NCBI RefSeq assembly: GCF_009910675.1
Contig: NZ_RSEJ01000002.1
Span: 1 to 64,000, forward strand
DNA: 64,000 bases
DNA from: Photobacterium alginatilyticum
GTDB lineage: Bacteria; Pseudomonadota; Gammaproteobacteria; Enterobacterales; Vibrionaceae
Reading direction: 5' to 3'
Position 1 is the first letter of the stretch. Every line of letters begins with the position of its first letter. Positions 1 to 7,009 of this stretch are shown in pieces. A program made the position numbers and the translations under genes. The notes under the pieces are model-generated. The model was given only the letters and a program-made list of their open reading frames with translations. It had not been told where the DNA came from and searched no databases.

Positions 1-347
1 CATATCATCTGAATACTTGTACGCTGGAGGGGATCAATAACAAGATAAAACTCATCAAGCGTATGGGATACGGATATCGAGATACGGAATACTTCTTCCT
101 AAAGATAAAAGCAGCTTTCCCCGGAAAGCCGCGATGAACCTTTTTTTTACCTTTTCTCTGTTGCAATCAAAAATGAAAATTAAACCGTATTTTCACAATT
201 AACCTAATTGACATCAAAGTTTCCTATAGTTATTGATAATTATGTGCTCAGATCACGCTTGAAAGTTGAACTAAATCACAGATTTCTGTAGGATCCGCGT
301 CTTTCGTACGCTCTTTATATAACCGAACCGGAACAAAACTAAAGAAA
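1..347. other. Left-edge intergenic region, no gene seen
   Basis: No open frame with a ribosome binding site and recognisable product was found here. A short inverted repeat, CTTTCC/GGAAAG at about 115-130, is followed after roughly ten bases by a run of T. It could be the terminator of a gene left of the window, but the gap before the T-run makes this weak. The right half carries the probable promoter of the SulP gene. Confidence 0.5.
208..236 (+). promoter_or_regulatory. Probable sigma-70 promoter of the SulP gene
   Basis: A perfect -35 hexamer TTGACA at 208-213 is followed after 17 bases by TATTGA at 231-236. This predicts a leader of about 100 bases. The -10 is mediocre, so the call is tentative. 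Confidence 0.4.
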
Positions 348-1904
348 ATGTTTGAATTCCCACAATTTTCGCGTCAATCCGTCAAAAATGACGTACTTTC
401 AGGGCTCACCGTTGCCCTGGCCCTAGTACCTGAAGCCGTAGCCTTTGCCTTTGTAGCAGGTGTCGACCCAATGGTTGGCCTATATGCTGCCTTCATCGTT
501 GGCTTGGTCACAGCTGTATTGGGTGGTCGCCCGGGTATGATTTCTGGTGCGACAGGTGCGATGGCTGTTGTAATGGTAAGCCTGGTTGCTGAGCACGGTA
601 TCCAATACCTTTTCGCTGCTGTCATGCTAGCTGGTGTACTGCAGATCCTTGCTGGTGTATTCAAACTGGGTAAGTTTATCCGAATGGTTCCCCATCCGGT
701 TATGATCGGTTTTGTAAACGGTTTGGCGATTGTTATCTTCCTGGCTCAGCTGGGCCAGTTTAAGGTTCCTGATGCCGCAGGCGTAATGCAGTGGATGCAA
801 GGCTCACAGCTCTTCATCATGCTTGGCCTCGTAGCCCTGACCATGTTTATTATCCACTTCCTGCCTAAAGTCACGACTGCCGTGCCTTCTTCGCTGGTTG
901 CCATCATTACCGTAACCGCGTTGGTACATGGCCTGGATCTTGACTCACGTACTGTTGTCGATTTTGTTCGCAGCATGAGTGGTGATGCGAATGCTACCCT
1001 TGCTGGTAGCCTGCCGACGTTTGCCGTGCCTGATGTTGGCTTCAACATGGAAACGCTGCAGATCATTTTGCCGTATTCACTGATACTGGCAGCTGTTGGC
1101 CTGATTGAGTCACTCCTGACACTGACGGTTATTGATGAAATGACAGGCACTCGTGGCCAGGGTAACCGCGAGTGTGTGGGCCAGGGCGTTGCGAACATCA
1201 CCTGTTCTGTATTCGGTGCAATGGGTGGCTGTGCCATGATCGGTCAGTCGATGATCAACATTAACTCTGGTGGCCGTGGTCGTCTGTCCGGTATCACCGG
1301 TGCTGTTGGTCTGCTGCTGTTCATCCTGTTCGGTTCCGCGCTAATTGAAATGATCCCGCTGGCTGCGCTAGTTGGTGTCATGTTCATGGTCGTCATCGGT
1401 ACCTTCGAATGGGCGAGCTTTAAAATGGCGCGTAAAGTACCAAAACACGACTTCTTCGCTATCATCCTAGTAACCTGTGTTACCGTTGCTGCGGATCTGG
1501 CGCTCGCCGTTATCGTTGGTGTCATTTACTCGGCACTTGTTTTTGCCTGGGATCATGCCAAGCACATCTACGCATCGAGCCACATCAACGAAAAAGGCTC
1601 CAAAGTGTATGCGGTTAACGGCCCGCTATTCTTCGGTTCAGCCTCCCACTTCCTTGAGCTGTTCGATGCCAAAAACGACCCTAGCGACGTTATTATCGAT
1701 TTTGCCGGCTCTCGTGTATCGGATCACTCAGCCATCGAAGCGATCGATACGGTTGCCGAACGCTACGCAAGCTTGGGCAAAACACTGCATATTCGCCACT
1801 TGAGCCCAGAATGTCGTTCTCTGCTCAAGAAAGCTGGCAACCTGGTTGAGGTCAACATGCTGGAAGATCCAACCTACAAGGTTGCAACCGATACCCTTGG
1901 GTAA
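348..1904 (+). CDS. SulP family inorganic anion transporter with STAS domain
   Basis: 518 aa. Inner-membrane carrier of the SulP (SLC26-like) family, which moves sulfate, bicarbonate or related anions. Roughly residues 1-400 are a series of hydrophobic helices, with the family's conserved Asn-Arg-Glu and glycine-rich stretch near residues 265-315. A C-terminal STAS domain occupies about residues 415-510. The STAS domain has the usual run of a short beta-strand, a Ser/Asp-rich turn ([11 protein letters not shown]) and a helix. The ATG at 348 begins directly before the first helix; the upstream purine stretch is a weak ribosome binding site. It is monocistronic, closed by a terminator at 1921-1947. 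The substrate cannot be told from sequence; bicarbonate and sulfate are both possible. Confidence 0.9.
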   Translation: MFEFPQFSRQSVKNDVLSGLTVALALVPEAVAFAFVAGVDPMVGLYAAFIVGLVTAVLGGRPGMISGATGAMAVVMVSLVAEHGIQYLFAAVMLAGVLQILAGVFKLGKFIRMVPHPVMIGFVNGLAIVIFLAQLGQFKVPDAAGVMQWMQGSQLFIMLGLVALTMFIIHFLPKVTTAVPSSLVAIITVTALVHGLDLDSRTVVDFVRSMSGDANATLAGSLPTFAVPDVGFNMETLQIILPYSLILAAVGLIESLLTLTVIDEMTGTRGQGNRECVGQGVANITCSVFGAMGGCAMIGQSMININSGGRGRLSGITGAVGLLLFILFGSALIEMIPLAALVGVMFMVVIGTFEWASFKMARKVPKHDFFAIILVTCVTVAADLALAVIVGVIYSALVFAWDHAKHIYASSHINEKGSKVYAVNGPLFFGSASHFLELFDAKNDPSDVIIDFAGSRVSDHSAIEAIDTVAERYASLGKTLHIRHLSPECRSLLKKAGNLVEVNMLEDPTYKVATDTLG

Positions 1905-1920
1905 TCAACCTTCTCAGAAT

Positions 1921-1947
1921 AAAACGCCCGCAACTGCGGGCGTTTTT
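1921..1947. terminator. Bidirectional intrinsic terminator
   Basis: The stem CGCCCGC/GCGGGCG has a four-base loop and is flanked by A and T runs. It lies between the convergent SulP and tyrosine phosphatase genes, so it can serve both. Confidence 0.85.
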
Positions 1948-1985
1948 ATACTGGTTAGGTATTAACCACCAGACTCGGCAACAGG

Positions 1986-2447
1986 CTAAATCTTTTCAAG
2001 CAGATTCTCTGTCGCCTCTTCGATTAAATCCAGTACATGCTCGAAGCCATTCAGGCCGCCATAATAGGGATCAGGAATTTCACTGGTATCAGCCGATGAA
2101 TAGCTAAGAAATAACGTCAATTTATTCTGGTATTCCGACGGACAAATCGCCTGCAAATCTCTCAAGTTAGCCTTATCTGCAGCCAGAATAAGGTTAAATT
2201 GCTCAAAATCACTGGCTTTCACCTGGCGGGCACGAATTCCCGTAAAGCTATAGCCCCTCGCCTCGGCGGCAGCCTGCGCACGCGGATCAGGCTTCTCTCC
2301 CTGGTGATAGCCTATTGTTCCTGCCGAGTCGACTTCCAACTCAACCCCTTTTTCTGCCGCTTTAGCACGAAGAACCGCCTCCGCAGACGGAGAACGACAA
2401 ATATTTCCCATGCAGACCACAAGTACCTTGTAGGTATTATTAGACAT
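1986..2447 (-). CDS. Low-molecular-weight protein-tyrosine phosphatase
   Basis: 153 aa from the chosen start. A cytoplasmic phosphatase that removes phosphate from tyrosine residues. The P-loop C-x5-R-S is at residues 12-19 (CMGNICRS), and the general-acid DP motif lies near the C-terminus (EIPDPYYGG). Length is normal for the family. The ATG at 2447 is preceded by GGAA six bases upstream. An in-frame TTG at about 2459 has a better Shine-Dalgarno (GGAGG, nine bases upstream) and would add four residues; an ATG at 2480 is also open. It stands alone, not in a wzb/wzc capsule operon, so its substrate is unknown. Confidence 0.88.
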   Translation of the reverse strand: MSNNTYKVLVVCMGNICRSPSAEAVLRAKAAEKGVELEVDSAGTIGYHQGEKPDPRAQAAAEARGYSFTGIRARQVKASDFEQFNLILAADKANLRDLQAICPSEYQNKLTLFLSYSSADTSEIPDPYYGGLNGFEHVLDLIEEATENLLEKI

Positions 2448-2566
2448 ATCAATTTCCAATGATAATATCCTCCCTGGCAATAACAGAATGATTGCTTAGC
2501 TACTAATTGCATTCACTTAACATTTAAACACTATACATTTCATCTTATCCAAGAGGGAACATCATC

Positions 2567-3478
2567 GTGGTAAAAAAAGTCGCTGTTTTATATGGTGGTT
2601 CTTCAAGTGAGCGTAACGTCTCACTCATGTCCGGCCAGGCCGTATCCCAAGCCTTAAAGCGAAAAGGCTATGACGTGGTCGATATCGACGTCGATCAAAG
2701 CTTCGATATCACATCACTACCTAGTATGGAGATAGAAAAAGCCTTTTTGGCTTTACACGGCGGAGACGGCGAAGACGGTACGTTGCAGGCTGCCCTGCAG
2801 CTCCTCAACATTCCTTATACCGGAAGTGATCACCGTGCATCAGCTGTGGGCATCGACAAGGCCATGACGAAAAAGGTATGGCAAGCCTCCGGTATCACAA
2901 CACCCCGCTTCTTCGGGCTGCAACAATCAAGCTACCGGCCAGACTCTCTGACTGACTATCTGCAGGATTATACCTTCCCACTCGTTGTCAAACCTGCCAC
3001 TCAAGGATGCAGTATTGGCATCAACAAAGCCCATAACATCGAAGAGCTACACAGGTTTATCGACGAAGCCTTTATGTATGAGAGCAATATACTGATTGAA
3101 CAATACATTTCCGGGCGTGAGTTCACGGTAGGGATCCTTGACCAACAAGTCCTTCCTAGCGTCGAAATCACCCATTCGCACTCCTTTTTCAGCCATGAAG
3201 CAAAATTCAAGGCCTCGGACACCCAATACCACTGCCCGGCAGAGGTAACACCCGAGCAAGAAGAGCAAATGCGTAGCCTTGCTTTATCAGCGTTTAAGGC
3301 AATCAACGCCTCAGGTTGGGGACGTGTTGACATCATTGCTGATGAAAATGGCTGCTTCTATGCGATTGAGGTAAATACTGCACCGGGGATGACAACACGA
3401 AGTGTATTTCCTCTGGCAACCGAACAAGTCGGTATCGACTTCGACGACACCGTTGAAGCCATTCTTCGCTGCGCTTAG
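2567..3478 (+). CDS. ddl: D-alanine--D-alanine ligase
   Basis: 303 aa ATP-grasp ligase that joins two D-alanines for the peptidoglycan stem peptide in the cytoplasm. The N-terminal motif GGSSSE puts the D-alanine-binding Glu at residue 15, as in DdlB. The central YTGSD and GIDKAMTKK segments and the C-terminal metal-binding EVNTAPGMT are present. The start is GTG at 2567, with AGAGGGA about seven bases before it. It is not in the mra/fts division cluster but a single gene here, ending at a hairpin that overlaps the stop of the convergent lipoprotein gene. Length matches DdlB (about 306 aa). Confidence 0.93.
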   Translation: MVKKVAVLYGGSSSERNVSLMSGQAVSQALKRKGYDVVDIDVDQSFDITSLPSMEIEKAFLALHGGDGEDGTLQAALQLLNIPYTGSDHRASAVGIDKAMTKKVWQASGITTPRFFGLQQSSYRPDSLTDYLQDYTFPLVVKPATQGCSIGINKAHNIEELHRFIDEAFMYESNILIEQYISGREFTVGILDQQVLPSVEITHSHSFFSHEAKFKASDTQYHCPAEVTPEQEEQMRSLALSAFKAINASGWGRVDIIADENGCFYAIEVNTAPGMTTRSVFPLATEQVGIDFDDTVEAILRCA

Positions 3479-3487
3479 TGTCTGACA

Positions 3488-3519
3488 TGAGCAGGGCTAC
3501 CCCTGCTCAGTTTCATTTT
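3488..3519 (+). terminator. Terminator of ddl
   Basis: The stem TGAGCAGGG/CCCTGCTCA has a 4-base loop and is followed by a T-rich tail (GTTTCATTTTTTG). It overlaps the 3' end of the convergent lipoprotein gene. Confidence 0.8.
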
Positions 3520-4195
3520 TTGTGGCCTGATAAGCAGTAAGCCGTATGAAATGTACAATATCCTGGGTGAAGCTATCAACCGTATCGCGGATCTGGTCAT
3601 ATTCCAGCTCGACACTGTCATTTTCAAGCACACCCTTGGCTAAAATCACCCCAACACGCTCTGCCAGGATCTCCTCGCTCTGGCTATCCACCAACTGAGA
3701 TTCCACCAGAATCCTGACATTGCGGTCCCGAGTCCCCAGCAAGGCTTTCGCACCGCCGATCAAAGCACCATACGGAAGTACCTCGGTGGTCTGGAGATCT
3801 TCCATATCAGTACTTGCACGACTTATCATGATTTTCAATGTTGCGGCATGAGCCTCGGGCTCTTCGACCAGAGACACACCTCCAGCAAGCTCTTGTTTAA
3901 GCACCCTGGTCAGCCGAGCTGATACTCTTTCAAGTACCGGTTCCGGGATCTGATGAACAGCCTTGGCATTTTGATGCACGCCAACGGCAGCTATATGTAA
4001 CTTGCTGTACTGAGAAATTTCCAGTGCGGGCGATACCCATTGAAGCCCTGTTGCATCCTGGGTATAAGTTACCTCGACAAGTTTATCGCTATTTTGGATC
4101 AGCCTCATTTCCCTTTCTCCCTCCATCGGTAATCGACTAGAACAACCGGAAAGAGCCAAAATTACAATAAACATCATCAAAGCCGTTTTATTCAT
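3497..4195 (-). CDS. Predicted lipoprotein, DUF3313-like
   Basis: 232 aa. The N-terminus has a charged start, a hydrophobic stretch and the lipobox LSGC, so the mature protein is expected to be lipid-anchored. The body resembles DUF3313 lipoproteins: an N-terminal strand-rich part, a long helix (residues about 85-110) and a C-terminal part with DSQSEEILAE that looks like the usual DSxTGE-type segment. That family assignment is from memory of the pattern and is moderate. The chosen ATG at 4195 puts the signal peptide at the N-terminus; a longer frame from 4231 would bury it. No function is known. It is a single gene, convergent with ddl. Confidence 0.7.
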   Translation of the reverse strand: MNKTALMMFIVILALSGCSSRLPMEGEREMRLIQNSDKLVEVTYTQDATGLQWVSPALEISQYSKLHIAAVGVHQNAKAVHQIPEPVLERVSARLTRVLKQELAGGVSLVEEPEAHAATLKIMISRASTDMEDLQTTEVLPYGALIGGAKALLGTRDRNVRILVESQLVDSQSEEILAERVGVILAKGVLENDSVELEYDQIRDTVDSFTQDIVHFIRLTAYQATKNETEQG

Positions 4196-4420
4196 CGCTG
4201 CTTCTACATCACTTGCCAATATACAGAACACAATACCATTTAATATTGATAATTCATATTCGGCCTTAGCTCTTTTTTGCTACAACTCGAAACTTTTCTC
4301 GCTTTGCCATTGCCTTAGGTTCCGACCTGACGCAAAATTTCAGCCTACTCATTGCAGCACTGCCGGCGACGCAACGACCCGCGTTACAGCCTATTGCCAG
4401 AAACAGGGAGAATGGCATTT

Positions 4421-5449
4421 ATGTTCACCATCACTTCACCCAATACCGAAGCCTTGGCGCAAATTCAGCACAAAATTGATGACAAGACCAAGCCACAGGG
4501 AGCGCTTGGTCAGCTAGAATCCGTGGCGGCCCAACTCGCCCTGATTCAGCAGGCTGATACGATTACGGTTTCCCAGCCTCACCTATTAGTTTTTGCCGGT
4601 GATCACGGTGTTGCCCAGCACGGGCTGAGCATTGCACCAAGTGAAGTGACAACACAGATGGTAATGAACTTTCTTTCCGGCGGCGCTGCCATCAACTGCT
4701 TTTGCCGTACCAGCGATATGGCACTGAAAGTCATTGATGCCGGCACAAAGCTGGAGGCTGACGATCACCCCCAGTTATTAAAACAGCGCCTTGGAAACGG
4801 TACTGCCGATTTCAGCCTGCAAGCGGCTATGTCCAGGGAAACCGCCCAACAAGGTTTAGAGCTAGGCGCTGGCTTAGTCACCGAGATACACGAGCAAGGC
4901 TGTAACCTGGTTGGCTTCGGTGAGATGGGCATTGGTAACACCAGCAGTGCCGCAGCCATCATGGCGGCACTGTTAAAGATACCTGCCGATGAGTGTGTTG
5001 GTCGCGGTACAGGTATCACCGACGAACAGCTTGAACGTAAGCAGGCGCTGATCACGCAAGCACTGGACTTGCACCAAGTCAGCGCGGATGATCCTCTCGC
5101 CATTCTTGCCTGCCTTGGTGGGTTTGAGATAGCCCAGATAACAGGCGGCATGCTGAAGGCCGCCGAGCTAAAAATAACTGTCCTTGTTGACGGCTTCATC
5201 TCGACAGCAGCAGCCATGCTTGCTACCACCATGCATCCAGAGGCAAACCACTACTTCATCTACTGTCACTGCTCCGAAGAGTCCGGCCACCAGCGAATGC
5301 TGCAACATCTCGATGCCAAACCACTACTGGATCTGGGCCTTCGCCTCGGCGAGGGAACCGGTGCAGCACTGGCTCTACCGATGATCCGTTCTGCCTGCGA
5401 GTTCTACAACAATATGGCCAGCTTCAGCGAAGCGGGAGTGACCGTGTGA
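4421..5449 (+). CDS. cobT: Nicotinate-nucleotide--dimethylbenzimidazole phosphoribosyltransferase
   Basis: 342 aa. Transfers ribose phosphate from nicotinate mononucleotide to dimethylbenzimidazole, making the lower-ligand nucleotide of cobalamin. Family motifs visible are the N-terminal LDxxTKPxGxLG-like segment (DDKTKPQGALGQLE), the central GEMGIGNTSSAAA loop, and the C-terminal LGEGTGAALALP with the catalytic Glu. ATG at 4421 is chosen because GGGAG lies ten bases upstream and because this length matches the family; frames from 4352 or 4412 are open but less well placed. It is the first gene of a cobT-cobS-cobO run and overlaps cobS by four bases. Confidence 0.93.
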   Translation: MFTITSPNTEALAQIQHKIDDKTKPQGALGQLESVAAQLALIQQADTITVSQPHLLVFAGDHGVAQHGLSIAPSEVTTQMVMNFLSGGAAINCFCRTSDMALKVIDAGTKLEADDHPQLLKQRLGNGTADFSLQAAMSRETAQQGLELGAGLVTEIHEQGCNLVGFGEMGIGNTSSAAAIMAALLKIPADECVGRGTGITDEQLERKQALITQALDLHQVSADDPLAILACLGGFEIAQITGGMLKAAELKITVLVDGFISTAAAMLATTMHPEANHYFIYCHCSEESGHQRMLQHLDAKPLLDLGLRLGEGTGAALALPMIRSACEFYNNMASFSEAGVTV

Positions 5450-6288
5450 GCACCCCGAGCGATAATTCATCCTATGTCGACAATCAGGCTGACGAACATG
5501 TTGAGAACACGGGCTTTCGAACAGCGGTAAGGCAGCAGTGGCAAATCTTTCTGATTGCATTGGCGTTTTTCACCCGGATCCCCATTCCGGCAGATACTCC
5601 CTACTCTACCAACCGGCTGAATCAGGCGAATCGCTATTTCGGCATCGTAGGGATTATTGTCGGTATCATCAGCGCGGCCACCTACCTAATGGCCGTTACC
5701 CTGTTTCCGCCAGCCCTCGCTGTTGCCCTGGCAATGATCTGCAGCTTGCTCGTCACAGGTGCCTTTCATGAAGACGGACTGGCTGATGTATTCGACGGCT
5801 TTGGCGGCGGCTGGGAGCCGGTTAAAAAGCTGGAAATAATGAAAGATTCACGGCTTGGTACCTATGGGGCCGCCGCTCTCGTTATGGCACTTGGGATGAA
5901 ATGGGTCACACTCACCGCAATTGCTGATGTAGCTCCGTATCTGCCAGCATTGCTATTGGTTGTTATGCACTCCCTTAGCCGAGTCTGCGCCGCCAGCCTG
6001 ATTTTTTCCTACCCGTATGTCAGGGAAGATCAGAATAGCAAGGTAAAACCGCTGGCCAATCAGCAAAGCCAACAAGATTTGTGGGTTTTAATTGCGACAG
6101 GATTGATTATATTACTGTTACTGCCATTGAATACTGCGCTCGCTGTCGTGTTGGTTCTGACCTCCACCCGCTTTCTGTGCGGCAAGTGGTTTGAACAGCA
6201 GCTAGGCGGTTACACCGGCGACTGCCTGGGTGCAGCGCAGCAGATCACAGAGCTTGCCGGGTACATGACGCTACTCGCTCTACTCTAG
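5446..6288 (+). CDS. cobS: Adenosylcobinamide-GDP ribazoletransferase (cobalamin synthase)
   Basis: 280 aa inner-membrane enzyme that joins adenosylcobinamide-GDP to alpha-ribazole, the penultimate step of cobalamin nucleotide-loop assembly. The signature HEDGLADVFDGFGGG is at residues 108-122, with several hydrophobic helices around it. The GTG start at 5446 overlaps the cobT stop (GTGA) and has GGGAG seven bases upstream. It has about 30 extra hydrophilic N-terminal residues compared with E. coli CobS. Translational coupling with cobT is likely. No cobU is next to it, so the cobinamide-activating step must be encoded elsewhere. Confidence 0.93.
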   Translation: MSTPSDNSSYVDNQADEHVENTGFRTAVRQQWQIFLIALAFFTRIPIPADTPYSTNRLNQANRYFGIVGIIVGIISAATYLMAVTLFPPALAVALAMICSLLVTGAFHEDGLADVFDGFGGGWEPVKKLEIMKDSRLGTYGAAALVMALGMKWVTLTAIADVAPYLPALLLVVMHSLSRVCAASLIFSYPYVREDQNSKVKPLANQQSQQDLWVLIATGLIILLLLPLNTALAVVLVLTSTRFLCGKWFEQQLGGYTGDCLGAAQQITELAGYMTLLALL

Positions 6289-6334
6289 AATTAACAATAA
6301 TAATCACCTAGACATATCGAATTAAGGGAGCCCT

Positions 6335-6940
6335 ATGGTTGACCAAACCAATAAGGACGAAAGATACAAAGCACGCCAGCAGAAAGTCAAAGACGAAGTC
6401 GATGCACGTGTTGAGGCCGCCCAGGAAGAAAAAGGGCTTTTCCTGATCATCACCGGCAACGGTAAAGGGAAAACCACCTCGGGCTTTGGCACCATTGCCC
6501 GCGCAGTCGGACACGGACAAAAATGTGGCGTCGGTCAGTTTATCAAGGGGACCTGGGATTGCGGTGAGAGAAACTTGCTTGAATCGCACGGGGTAAACTT
6601 TGCCGTCATGGCGACCGGATTCACCTGGGAAACCCAAAACAAAGAAGCCGACACGGCTGCAGCACAAGAAACCTGGGCAGAATGTAAAAAAATGCTGGCT
6701 GACAGCAGTTATGATGTGGTGTTGCTGGATGAACTGACCTACATGGTTACCTACGGCTATATCGAACTGGATGAAGTGATAGCAGCGATTAGCAACCGCC
6801 CGGCAATGCAGTCTGTGGTCGTTACCGGCAGAGGCGCTCACCGCAGCCTGGTTGAACTGGCCGATACCGTATCCGAAGTGCGTAACGTCAAGCATGCCTT
6901 CGAAAGCGGCATCAAAGCCCGTAAAGGGATTGACTGGTAA
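6335..6940 (+). CDS. cobO: Corrinoid adenosyltransferase, CobA/CobO/BtuR type
   Basis: 201 aa cytoplasmic enzyme that adenosylates cob(I)alamin or cobinamide using ATP. The P-loop GNGKGKTT is at residues 41-48, and a Walker-B-like VVLLDELTYMV lies in the middle. Length is typical. The ATG at 6335 has a strong AAGGGAG upstream. It follows cobS after 46 bases and completes the three-gene operon, which ends at the terminator 6962-7004. The set supports corrinoid salvage and nucleotide-loop assembly, not full de novo synthesis. Confidence 0.93.
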   Translation: MVDQTNKDERYKARQQKVKDEVDARVEAAQEEKGLFLIITGNGKGKTTSGFGTIARAVGHGQKCGVGQFIKGTWDCGERNLLESHGVNFAVMATGFTWETQNKEADTAAAQETWAECKKMLADSSYDVVLLDELTYMVTYGYIELDEVIAAISNRPAMQSVVVTGRGAHRSLVELADTVSEVRNVKHAFESGIKARKGIDW

Positions 6941-6961
6941 CTAACCCTATCGCTAACTAAT

Positions 6962-7004
6962 AGCCGGTGCTGGTGATACTTATCGCCTGCACCGGCTTTT
7001 GTTT
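6962..7004 (+). terminator. Terminator of the cob operon
   Basis: A nine-base-pair stem AGCCGGTGC/GCACCGGCT with an 18-base loop is followed by TTTGTTTT on the plus strand. The minus-strand tail is poor, so termination of the convergent iron operon here is less certain. Confidence 0.7.
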
Positions 7005-7009
7005 TACGA

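Noticed and set aside
110..150. Terminator at the left edge
   Set aside because: The stem is only six base pairs and the T-run starts about ten bases after it, so it was not listed as a terminator.
4232..4420. Possible cobalamin riboswitch upstream of cobT
   Set aside because: Some GC-rich pieces (ACTGCCGGCGACGC) recall the aptamer, but the conserved B12-box core and its pairing partners could not be found.
4352..4420. 23-codon N-terminal extension of CobT
   Set aside because: The extra residues do not fit the family, and ATG 4421 has a correctly spaced GGGAG.
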